A stretch of 64,000 nucleotides of DNA from Terriglobia bacterium (GTDB taxonomy: Bacteria > Acidobacteriota > Vicinamibacteria > Vicinamibacterales > CAVVIG01), in contig JAIQFX010000009.1 in NCBI GenBank assembly GCA_020073005.1, forward strand, positions 21,752-85,751, written 5' to 3'. Positions within the stretch are counted from its first letter, which is position 1. Each line of letters begins with the position of its first letter. The position numbers and the translations under genes were made by a program. Positions 42,849 through 50,737 of this stretch are shown here, in pieces. The notes under the pieces were generated by a model. That model had not been told where the DNA came from. It saw only the letters and a program-made list of their open reading frames with translations, and made no database searches.

Positions 42849-45782
42849 ATGCGATGCCTGCGGTCGGTGGTAGTCCTCTCGTTGTGTATCTTCTGCCTGG
42901 GCGCGTCCGCGTACGCCCAGGATGCGTCGCTCATCGGTACCATCACTGACGACACCAAGGCCGTGCTGCCGGGCGCCACGGTCACGGCGGTGAACCTCGA
43001 GACCGGCGTGCAGACCGTCGCGATCAGCGATGCGCGCGGCGAGTACCGGATGCGGCTGCAGCCGGGTCCGTACAAGGTGCAGGCCGAGCTGTCCGGCTTC
43101 GCCCCGGTCGTGCTCGCGCGCGTGGAGCTGCTCGTCGGCCAGAACGCGACCGTGCCGATGACGCTGAAAGTCGCGCAGATCAACGAAGCGCTCACCGTCA
43201 CGGCGGAGTCGCCGCTCGTCGACGTCTCGTCGTCGCAGGTCGCCGGCAACGTCGACCGGAGGCAGATGGAAGATCTGCCCCTGCAGGGCCGCAACTGGAT
43301 GGAACTGTCGAAGATGGTCAAGGGCATCACCGCCAACGACGTCAACAGCAACCGGCCCGGCGTCGACACCGACGACATGTTCCAGCTCAACCTCGACGGC
43401 CAGCAGGTGACGCAGAAGACGGCTGGATCGGGCTTCGGCCAGCCGAAGTTCAGCCGGGAGGCGATCGCGGAGTTCCAGATCGTCACGACGATGTTCGACA
43501 TCACGCAGGGACGGTCGGCGGGCATCGAGGTGCAGGCGATTTCCAAGTCGGGCACGAACAGGAACAGCGGCAGCACGTACGGCTATTTCCGTGATGACAG
43601 GCTGAACGCCGCGGATCCAATTTCTGGCGTCGTCCTGCCCTACTCGAATCAGCAGCTCGGCGGCACCTTCGGCGGACCGGTGATCAAGGACAAGCTGCAC
43701 TACTTCGGGTCGTACGAGTACGAGCGCGAGCCGGGCACGCTGGTCACGAGCCCGACGCCGTTGCCGGGACAGACCTTCAGCAACTCCTTCAAGACCGCGC
43801 AGCAGAGCCTCCTCGGGCGCGTCGACGATCAGATCAACGCGAACAATCGCCTGACGGTGCGGCTCTCGCGCTGGACCTGGAACAATCCGTTCATCCTCGG
43901 CGCCGGCGGGCATCCGTCGAACGCGTCGATTCAGGACAAGCTCTCGCGCGATCTGCTCGGCACGTGGTCGACCGTCATGAAGAACGGCGGGATGATTCAG
44001 GAAGTGAAGGCCGGCTATGCGAGCTTCAACTGGACGAACCTGCCGCAGCCGTCGATGGTCGGCGTGCCCGAGTACGACTTCCCCGGTCTCACGATCGGCG
44101 CGCCGTACAACTACCCGCAGTACCACACCGGCGGCACGTGGAGCGGGCGGTACGATCTGAGCTGGCACAAGGACAAGCACGATCTGAAAGTCGGCGCGGA
44201 GTACCTGCACGTGCACGACACCGGCGACTGGTACATTCAGGCGGCCGGCCGCTACACGATGTCGAGCGTGCCCGCGAATCTCAACCAGCTCGTGCCCGCT
44301 TCCGCGGCGCTCGATCCGACGAAGTGGAACCTGGCCGGGCTGAGCCCGCTCGTCCTGCGTTTCGATCAGAACTTCGCGCGCAACGGCTTCACGAACCTGT
44401 TCGACACGCTGCGGCCGATGTACGCGGTGTGGATCGGCGACAACTGGCGCGCGTCCGAGCGGCTCACGCTCAACCTCGGCCTGCGCTGGGACGCGGACCC
44501 GAGCATGGCCGCGCCTCCGGGCGTCACGGCCAGCTCGATCCCGATCAACAACGGCGTCGAGAGCGGCGACTTCGGCTACAAGACGGAAATCCGCGACTGG
44601 CGCGACTTCGCGCCGCGCGCCGGCTTCACCTACAACGTGGGCGGGAAGAACGACCTGGTGATCCGCGGCGGCTCGGGCGTCTACTACGCGTCGCCGGTGT
44701 CGAACGTCACCTACAGCCCGAAGGTGTACAGCAACCTGATCACGGGGACCTTCGCCAACGACGGCCGGGCGAACTTCATCTCGAACCCGACCAACGGCGT
44801 CACGGGCGATCAGCTCTTCGCCGGCACCGCGAAAGCGCCGGTCCAGTCGCCGCGCGTCATCGTCGGCGACTTCAAGAGCCCGTACACCTGGCAGAGCAGC
44901 ATCGGCTTCCAGAAACAGATCAACAGCGTGACCGGCATCGACGTCGACCTCACGCACTTCAACGAGTACCGGGACACGCGCACCTACGATCCGAACCTCT
45001 TCTACGATCCCGTCACCGGCTACAACAAGAATCCCTCGACGGGACGGCCGAACCCGGCGTACGGCCAGGTGCTGACGTTCATCTCGAACGGCCATCGCGA
45101 TCAGACGCAGCTGGCGACCGGCGTGACGCGGCGGCTGCAGAACAAGCTGCAGGCCGGCGTCACCTACACGCTGATGTTCTCGATGCACGACGATGGCGGC
45201 ATCGGGTACACGTCGCCGGGCGCGAACAATCCGTTCAACTACGTCGACGGCGAATACGCGACGTCGAACGCGTTCCAGCGCAACACGGTGCGCACGTACG
45301 CGATGTACCAGCTGCCGTACGGCTTCTCGACCAGCGTCACGTACTTCTACGGCTCCGGGAATCTCTACTCGGCGAGCATCTCGGCGACGCCGTACGGCAA
45401 GACGGGCACCAACCGGCTGAACCTGACCAACGCCGGCGGCACGGCGGCGACGATCACGATTCCGGCGGGCGTGGCGGACCGCTTCGACGGTCCGGCGACG
45501 ATCACGTCTGGCACGGTCATCCCGCGCAACGCGCTCGAAGGCCTGCCGCTGCACAAGGTCGACTTCCGGATCACGAAGGACATCAAGCTCGGCGGCACCG
45601 CCAGGGCGACGCTGATCGCCGAAGTGTTCAACGTGTTCAACCACGCGAACTACGGCAGCTACGCGACGACGCTCAGCGCGACCAACGCGGCGACGACCGC
45701 GCTGTTCGGCCAGCCCCAGCAGACCGACGGCAACGCGTACGTGCCGCGCGAGGCGCAGCTCGGCTTCAGGATCGGCTTCTAG
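42849..45782 (+). CDS. Oar-like TonB-dependent receptor with carboxypeptidase-regulatory domain
   Basis: A 977-residue outer-membrane protein of the Oar/Cna-B type that is strongly expanded in Acidobacteriota. It has a signal peptide (VVLSLCIFCLGASAYAQ), a carboxypeptidase-regulatory-like domain (LIGTITDDTKAVLPGATVTA), a plug (SSQVAGNVDRRQMEDLPLQG, FQLNLDGQQVTQKTAGSGFG, FDITQGRSAGIEVQAISKSG), and a large barrel ending in QLGFRIGF with the terminal aromatic needed for insertion. AGGAGGGACC precedes the ATG. The ligand is unknown. It is followed 13 bases later by the PQQ dehydrogenase and preceded by ggt, so uptake of a peptide, sugar or alcohol related to those enzymes is possible. Confidence 0.92.
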   Translation: MRCLRSVVVLSLCIFCLGASAYAQDASLIGTITDDTKAVLPGATVTAVNLETGVQTVAISDARGEYRMRLQPGPYKVQAELSGFAPVVLARVELLVGQNATVPMTLKVAQINEALTVTAESPLVDVSSSQVAGNVDRRQMEDLPLQGRNWMELSKMVKGITANDVNSNRPGVDTDDMFQLNLDGQQVTQKTAGSGFGQPKFSREAIAEFQIVTTMFDITQGRSAGIEVQAISKSGTNRNSGSTYGYFRDDRLNAADPISGVVLPYSNQQLGGTFGGPVIKDKLHYFGSYEYEREPGTLVTSPTPLPGQTFSNSFKTAQQSLLGRVDDQINANNRLTVRLSRWTWNNPFILGAGGHPSNASIQDKLSRDLLGTWSTVMKNGGMIQEVKAGYASFNWTNLPQPSMVGVPEYDFPGLTIGAPYNYPQYHTGGTWSGRYDLSWHKDKHDLKVGAEYLHVHDTGDWYIQAAGRYTMSSVPANLNQLVPASAALDPTKWNLAGLSPLVLRFDQNFARNGFTNLFDTLRPMYAVWIGDNWRASERLTLNLGLRWDADPSMAAPPGVTASSIPINNGVESGDFGYKTEIRDWRDFAPRAGFTYNVGGKNDLVIRGGSGVYYASPVSNVTYSPKVYSNLITGTFANDGRANFISNPTNGVTGDQLFAGTAKAPVQSPRVIVGDFKSPYTWQSSIGFQKQINSVTGIDVDLTHFNEYRDTRTYDPNLFYDPVTGYNKNPSTGRPNPAYGQVLTFISNGHRDQTQLATGVTRRLQNKLQAGVTYTLMFSMHDDGGIGYTSPGANNPFNYVDGEYATSNAFQRNTVRTYAMYQLPYGFSTSVTYFYGSGNLYSASISATPYGKTGTNRLNLTNAGGTAATITIPAGVADRFDGPATITSGTVIPRNALEGLPLHKVDFRITKDIKLGGTARATLIAEVFNVFNHANYGSYATTLSATNAATTALFGQPQQTDGNAYVPREAQLGFRIGF

Positions 45783-45795
45783 CAAGGAGGCAGCG

Positions 45796-47943
45796 ATGCC
45801 GCGAATGGTGACTCGGTTCGTCCCGATCGGTCTGTCGATCGCCGTCGGACTCCTCGTCGTCACGGCCGGCGTGTCCGGCCAGCTCACGGCCGGCGCGGCG
45901 CCGCAGCCGGGGCGCCAGTTCGCGGCGCAGCCGTCGACGAAAAACGGCGAGTGGCCGCACTACGGCGCGGACATGCACGGCACGCGCTACTCGCCGCTCG
46001 ACCAGATCAACGCGTCCAACTTCAGCACGCTCGAAGTGGCGTGGCGCTACAAGACGGACAACCTCGGGCCGCGGCCCGAATTCAAGCTGGAGGGCACGCC
46101 CATCATGATCAAGGGCGTGCTCTACACGACCGGCGGCACGCGCCGGTCGGTCGTCGCGCTCGACGGCAAGACCGGCGAAGTGATCTGGACGCACAGCCTG
46201 CGCGAGGGCAAGCGCGCCGCGGTGTCGCCGCGGCAGCTCTCCGGCCGCGGCGTGTCGTACTGGACGGACGGCCGCGGCGACGAGCGCGTCATCTACGTGA
46301 CGACGGGCTACCGGCTCGTCGAGCTGAACGCGAAGACCGGCTCGCTCATCCCGACGTTCGGCGAGGGCGGCATCGTCGACCTCAAGAAGGGCGCGGTCAA
46401 AGGCAAGGGCGAGCAGATCGATCTCGAGACCGGCGAGATCGGGATCCACGCGACGTCGGCCGTCGTGAAGGACACGATCATCGTCGGCTCGTCGATGCGC
46501 GAGGGCGCGACGGTCTCGACGCACAACAACACGAAGGGCCTCGTCCGCGCGTTCGACGCGAAAAGCGGCAAGCTGCTGTGGACGTTCAACACGATTCCAA
46601 AGCCCGGCGAGCCCGGCAACGACACGTGGGAGAACGAATCGTGGGCGGTCAACGGCAACACCGGCGTGTGGACGCAGATCAGCGTCGACGAAGACGCGGG
46701 TCTCGTCTACCTCCCGGTCGAGACGCCGACGTCGGATTTCTACGGCGGCCATCGGCCCGGCAACAATCTGTACGCGGAGTCGCTCGTCTGCGTGGACCTG
46801 CGGACCGGCCAGAAGAAATGGCACTACCAGTTCGTCCACCATCCGCTGTGGAACTTCGACAATTCGTCCGCGCCGATCCTGATGGACATCAACGTCAACG
46901 GCCGGACGATCAAAGCGGTGGCGTCGCCGAGCAAGCAGGCGTTCCTCTACGTCTTCGATCGCATCACGGGACAGCCGGTGTGGCCGATCGAAGAGCGGCC
47001 GGTCGAGGCGTCGGACGTGCCCGGCGAAAAGACGTCGCCGACGCAGCCGTTCCCGACGAAGCCGCCGGCGTACGCGCGCAACTTCCTCAAGGCGCCAGAC
47101 GATCTGATCGACTTCACGCCGGAGCTGCGCGCGCAGGCGCTCGAGGTGCTGAAGCGCTACAAGGTCGGCACGTCGCCATTCACGCCGCCGATTCTCGGCA
47201 ACGTCAACGGCATCCTCGGCGCGATCGGCGCCGGCACGGCGACCAACTGGCCGGGCTCGGCCGGCGATCCCGAGCTGCACGTCGTCTATGCGCAGGCGGC
47301 CAATACCGTGGCGTCTCGGACGCTCGTCGAGCCGCCGCCGGGCTTCTCCGACATCCGCTACGTGTCCGGGATCGCCGGACAACCGTTCCGCGAAGTCATG
47401 GGGCCGGGCGACTGCTGCGCCGCCGACGCGCCGCAGCGTCCGCAGGCGCCGCCTCCCCCGCCACCGACGACGGCGGGCGGTCAGCCGACGGCAGCGGCAA
47501 CAGGCGGGCTGACGGTACAAGGTCTGCCGATCACGAAGCCGCCCTACGGGCTGCTCTCCGCGATCAGTCTCGATCGCGGCGAGATGCTGTGGCAGGTCGC
47601 GCACGGCGACACGCCGGACAACATCCGCAATCATCCGGCGCTGCGCGGCATGAACATTCCGAAGACGGGTCAGGCGGGCACGTCAGGCGTCGGCCTGATG
47701 GTGACGAAGACGCTCGTGGTGATGGGCGATCCGCAGGTGACGACGACGCCGGAGCATCCGCGCGGGGCGATGCTGCGCGCGTACGACAAGGCGACGGGCG
47801 CGCAGGTCGGCGCGGTGTGGATGCCTGCGCCGCAGAGCGGATCGCCGATGACCTACATGGTCGAAGGCAAGCAGTACATCATCGTCGCCGTCAGCGGCGG
47901 CAACTACTCGGGCGAGTACCTCGCGTTCGCGCTCCCGCAGTAG
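45796..47943 (+). CDS. PQQ-dependent quinoprotein dehydrogenase
   Basis: A 715-residue secreted eight-bladed propeller enzyme that oxidises a sugar or alcohol with pyrroloquinoline quinone. Blade motifs include WPHYGADMHGTRYSPLDQIN, VVALDGKTGEVIWTHSLREG, TVSTHNNTKGLVRAFDAKSG, GLVYLPVETPTSDFYGGHRP and QKKWHYQFVHHPLWNFDNSS, the last typical of membrane-type glucose/quinate dehydrogenase homologues. An unusual insert near residues 535-570 has adjacent cysteines (GDCCAADAP) and a proline run before the last blades. No haem-binding CxxCH is present, so electrons must go to a separate carrier. AAGGAGGCAGCG is the ribosome-binding site. Substrate unknown. Confidence 0.9.
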   Translation: MPRMVTRFVPIGLSIAVGLLVVTAGVSGQLTAGAAPQPGRQFAAQPSTKNGEWPHYGADMHGTRYSPLDQINASNFSTLEVAWRYKTDNLGPRPEFKLEGTPIMIKGVLYTTGGTRRSVVALDGKTGEVIWTHSLREGKRAAVSPRQLSGRGVSYWTDGRGDERVIYVTTGYRLVELNAKTGSLIPTFGEGGIVDLKKGAVKGKGEQIDLETGEIGIHATSAVVKDTIIVGSSMREGATVSTHNNTKGLVRAFDAKSGKLLWTFNTIPKPGEPGNDTWENESWAVNGNTGVWTQISVDEDAGLVYLPVETPTSDFYGGHRPGNNLYAESLVCVDLRTGQKKWHYQFVHHPLWNFDNSSAPILMDINVNGRTIKAVASPSKQAFLYVFDRITGQPVWPIEERPVEASDVPGEKTSPTQPFPTKPPAYARNFLKAPDDLIDFTPELRAQALEVLKRYKVGTSPFTPPILGNVNGILGAIGAGTATNWPGSAGDPELHVVYAQAANTVASRTLVEPPPGFSDIRYVSGIAGQPFREVMGPGDCCAADAPQRPQAPPPPPPTTAGGQPTAAATGGLTVQGLPITKPPYGLLSAISLDRGEMLWQVAHGDTPDNIRNHPALRGMNIPKTGQAGTSGVGLMVTKTLVVMGDPQVTTTPEHPRGAMLRAYDKATGAQVGAVWMPAPQSGSPMTYMVEGKQYIIVAVSGGNYSGEYLAFALPQ

Positions 47944-47953
47944 CGCAACTCTC

Positions 47954-47979
47954 GAAGGGCCCGCGCGCGCGGGCCCTTC
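47954..47979. terminator. Perfect palindrome terminator between converging genes
   Basis: GAAGGGCCCGCG followed by its exact complement CGCGGGCCCTTC around a CG centre, then ATTTCA. It forms a 12-base GC-rich hairpin directly after the PQQ dehydrogenase and partly overlaps the stop of the converging serine hydrolase gene. It probably ends transcription in both directions. Confidence 0.8.
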
Positions 47980-49273
47980 ATTTCACGAGCGCCTGATACA
48001 CCAGCGGACGGAATGCGGCGGCGACCGGCGAGCCCGGGTACCGCTGGACCATCATGATCGCGACGAGCTTCTCTTTCGGATCGACCCAGAACACCGTGCC
48101 GTAGATCCCGCTCCATCCATACAATCCGTTCGATCCCATCGTCTGCGTCGCGGCGATGTCGGTCGTGACCTGGACTCCCAGCCCGAACGCGGTACCTGGG
48201 CCGAGCAATCCGCCGACCGGCGGCAGATCGCTCGTGTGACTCAACGTCATCAACTCGATCGTCTTGGGGCTGAGCAGCCGCGTGGCGCCGGCCGTGCCGC
48301 CGTCGAGCAGCATCTGACAGAACCTCGCGTAGTCGCCGGCCGTGGACGTCAGGCCGGCGCCGCCAGAGAAATATTTCTTGCCGGGCTTGTACGAGACGCC
48401 GGGCGAGAACACGGCGTTGCCGAACGACTCGGGATCCTTCATCGGCCTGATGCCGCCCGCGCCGTCCGGCGCGTACGCGGTCGCAAAGCGCGCGACCTTC
48501 GCGTCGGGCACTTCGAAGCTCGTGTCGGTCATGCCCAGCGGCACGAAGATACGGTCGCGCAGAAACACGTCGAACGACTTGCCAGACACGACTTCGACAA
48601 CGCGCCCGAGAACGTCGGTGGACAGGCTGTAGTTCCACGCGGCGCCGGGCTGGCTCACGAGCGGCGCGGCCGCGAGCTTGTCGATCGCGTCGGCGAGCGA
48701 CGTCGGCATCACGGTCAGACCGTCCGCAATCCCCTCTTTGCGGTACGCATTGCCGACAGGACCGTTATTCAGGAACCCGTAGGTGATCCCCGAGCGGTGC
48801 GACAGCAAATCGCGAATCGTGATTCCGCGGCGCGCCGGCGTCGTCGTGCCGTCCGCGCTCATCACGGTTGACGTCTTGAACGCCGGAATGAACTTCGACA
48901 CCGGATCGGTGAGCAGCAGCGTGCCTTCTTCATAGAGCATCATCACGGCGACGGTCGTAATCGGCTTCGACATCGACGCGATGCGGAAGATCGTGTCCGT
49001 CTTCATCGGCGTGCGGCTCTCGACGTCCTGAAAGCCCGATGCGTGCACGTCCACCACTTTGCCGTCGCGCGCGATCAGCGTGACGATGCCGCCGGCTTCG
49101 TGGCGGTCGACGAACATCTGCATGGCCTGATGCAGCCGTCCGAGCCGCTCGGTCGAGACGCCGACGCTCTCCGGTGTCGATGCCGATCGTTGCTGCGCCG
49201 CCGGCGTGAGAGCCGCATAACCGGTGCACGTCACGAGCGCGGCGACGATCAGCGACTTGATCCACGTCTTCAT
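47978..49273 (-). CDS. Beta-lactamase family serine hydrolase (class C/EstB type)
   Basis: A 431-residue exported serine hydrolase. The signal peptide is SLIVAALVTCTGYAALTPAA. The S-x-x-K motif is FRIASMSKPITTVAVMML (Ser-Met-Ser-Lys) and the second motif is Tyr-Ser in WNYSLSTDVLGRVVEVVSG. Other family blocks are TIRDLLSHRSGITYGFLNNG, RIFVPLGMTDTSFEVPDAKV and GLYGWSGIYGTVFWVDPKEK. Such proteins are esterases, D-aminopeptidases or penicillin-binding relatives; true beta-lactamase activity is unlikely without the KTG motif in its usual form. It converges on the PQQ dehydrogenase at a palindromic terminator. Confidence 0.9.
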   Translation of the reverse strand: MKTWIKSLIVAALVTCTGYAALTPAAQQRSASTPESVGVSTERLGRLHQAMQMFVDRHEAGGIVTLIARDGKVVDVHASGFQDVESRTPMKTDTIFRIASMSKPITTVAVMMLYEEGTLLLTDPVSKFIPAFKTSTVMSADGTTTPARRGITIRDLLSHRSGITYGFLNNGPVGNAYRKEGIADGLTVMPTSLADAIDKLAAAPLVSQPGAAWNYSLSTDVLGRVVEVVSGKSFDVFLRDRIFVPLGMTDTSFEVPDAKVARFATAYAPDGAGGIRPMKDPESFGNAVFSPGVSYKPGKKYFSGGAGLTSTAGDYARFCQMLLDGGTAGATRLLSPKTIELMTLSHTSDLPPVGGLLGPGTAFGLGVQVTTDIAATQTMGSNGLYGWSGIYGTVFWVDPKEKLVAIMMVQRYPGSPVAAAFRPLVYQALVK

Positions 49274-49367
49274 TGCACTCTCCTCGGGCGCCGATTATGT
49301 CTCCAACGTCGTACAAACGACACGAAGAACTCGCGCAATCTTCACACGCGCCTGCTAGTGTTGTGCC

Positions 49368-49373
49368 TATAAT
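49368..49373 (+). promoter_or_regulatory. Candidate -10 box for the small wHTH-like gene
   Basis: TATAAT, 45 bases before the ATG at 49419. Here there is a normal leader with GAAAGGGG as ribosome-binding site, unlike the leaderless-type genes. The -35 is not clear. Confidence 0.5.
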
Positions 49374-49418
49374 GAATCAGTCCTTTCCCACCAGTTGCAG
49401 CAGTGAAAGGGGTGATTG

Positions 49419-49703
49419 ATGGACCCCACGACTCCGCCTCCCGCGCAAGCCCTCAGCGATCTCGTGCGCCGCGTGCAGTGTGAGTTCCTCGAGATGCCCG
49501 GTCTTCGTCTGACGGAGCCGCAGGCTCGACGCCTATCGGGGCTCGATCAGGCCTACTGTGCGGCCGTGCTGAACGCACTCGTCGACGCCGGGTTTCTGAT
49601 GCGGACACCTGACGGCTTCTTCATGCGCATCGATCGCGCGGCGCCGCTCAAACTCGATCTGGCCCAACTGCCGTCCAGAAAAATCAAAACGCCGGCCGCG
49701 TAG
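49419..49703 (+). CDS. Small winged-helix-like protein
   Basis: A 94-residue cytoplasmic protein. Its order of elements (LSDLVRRVQCEFLEMPGLRL, TEPQARRLSGLDQAYCAAVL, NALVDAGFLMRTPDGFFMRI) resembles a winged helix: helix, helix-turn-helix beginning at TEPQARRL, and a beta wing at MRTPDGFFMRI. Related small proteins are frequent in soil bacteria and are presumed DNA-binding, but no function is assigned. The frame includes a TTG one codon earlier; the ATG is preferred. It has its own promoter and stands alone between oppositely arranged units. Confidence 0.75.
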   Translation: MDPTTPPPAQALSDLVRRVQCEFLEMPGLRLTEPQARRLSGLDQAYCAAVLNALVDAGFLMRTPDGFFMRIDRAAPLKLDLAQLPSRKIKTPAA

Positions 49704-49731
49704 CGACTCGGGTTACTCTAGGCCCGCCGAT

Positions 49732-50676
49732 ATGGGCGGGCGTAACCTTCTTGCCTGGGCGTCGCTCGGTCTCCTCGCCGTCACGCTCGCGGTTCCCGCC
49801 GCAGCGCCACAGTCCGCGAAACCGTCCTCCAAACCGTGGGTTGCCCCGCGCACATCCTGGGGCGATCCCGATTTCTCCGGCCTCTGGAACTACGCGACGA
49901 TGACGCCGCTCGAGCGGCCGCAGGCCTTCGCGGGCAAGGACGTGCTGACCGACGCCGAAGCGGCCGCGTACGAGAAGCAGACGATCGCGCGGCAGGAGGC
50001 GACCAACAACACGGCCGGACCGGACTGGTGGGACGAGGGCACGCGTCACTTGACGGAACGACGGACGTCGTTGATCGTCGATCCGCCGAACGGCCGTGTC
50101 CCGCCGCTGACGCCGGACGCGCAAAAACGCGCGGCGGCGCGAACGGCGGCCAATCGCGCGCGCGGCCCTGCGGACGGTCCGGAAGATCTCGGCCTGAACG
50201 TGCGCTGCCTGGTGTGGTCCACGGCCGGACCGCCGATGCTGCCGGGCGTCTACAACAACAACGTCCAGTTCATCCAGACGCGCGATCACATCGTCATCGT
50301 CAACGAGATGATTCACGACGCGCGCATCGTGCCGATGGACGGCCGCCCGCACGGGACCGTGCGTTCGTGGATGGGCGACTCGCGCGGCCGCTGGGACGGC
50401 GAGACGCTCGTCGTCGACACGATCAACTTCAACGAGAAGGCCGCCTTTCGCGGATCCACCGAGAGCCTCCACCTCGTCGAGCGCTTCACCCGCGTGAGCG
50501 ACGGCACGATCCGCTACAAGTTCACGGTCGAGGATCCTGCGACGTGGACGCGCCCGTGGACCGCCATGGTGCCGATGACGAAGATCGAGGGCACGATGCT
50601 CGAGTACGCCTGCCACGAGGGCAACGAGCGCAGCATGGAAGGCATCCTCCGGGCCGCGCGCGTCCAGGACAAGTAG
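49732..50676 (+). CDS. Secreted protein of an uncharacterised acidobacterial family
   Basis: A 314-residue protein with a signal peptide (LLAWASLGLLAVTLAVPAA) and then TSWGDPDFSGLWNYATMTPL, a start common to many hypothetical exported proteins in Acidobacteriota. Later blocks are MLPGVYNNNVQFIQTRDHIV, GRWDGETLVVDTINFNEKAA, FRGSTESLHLVERFTRVSDG and EYACHEGNERSMEGILRAA. The strand-rich pattern suggests a beta-barrel or lipocalin-like fold. No catalytic motif is recognised and I do not assign a function. It lies 60 bases upstream of the ADOP permease gene; a shared transcript is possible. Confidence 0.72.
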   Translation: MGGRNLLAWASLGLLAVTLAVPAAAPQSAKPSSKPWVAPRTSWGDPDFSGLWNYATMTPLERPQAFAGKDVLTDAEAAAYEKQTIARQEATNNTAGPDWWDEGTRHLTERRTSLIVDPPNGRVPPLTPDAQKRAAARTAANRARGPADGPEDLGLNVRCLVWSTAGPPMLPGVYNNNVQFIQTRDHIVIVNEMIHDARIVPMDGRPHGTVRSWMGDSRGRWDGETLVVDTINFNEKAAFRGSTESLHLVERFTRVSDGTIRYKFTVEDPATWTRPWTAMVPMTKIEGTMLEYACHEGNERSMEGILRAARVQDK

Positions 50677-50737
50677 GCCGGGTCCCTCGGACCCGGCAAC
50701 CCGAACGCTTTCGCCCGCCCCGGCGTCTAAACACGAA

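Noticed and set aside
42789..45887. Minus-strand open frame of about 1000 codons antisense to the TonB receptor
   Set aside because: Arg/Ala/Val-rich shadow produced by high GC at third codon positions; the + strand protein has a signal peptide, plug and barrel motifs.
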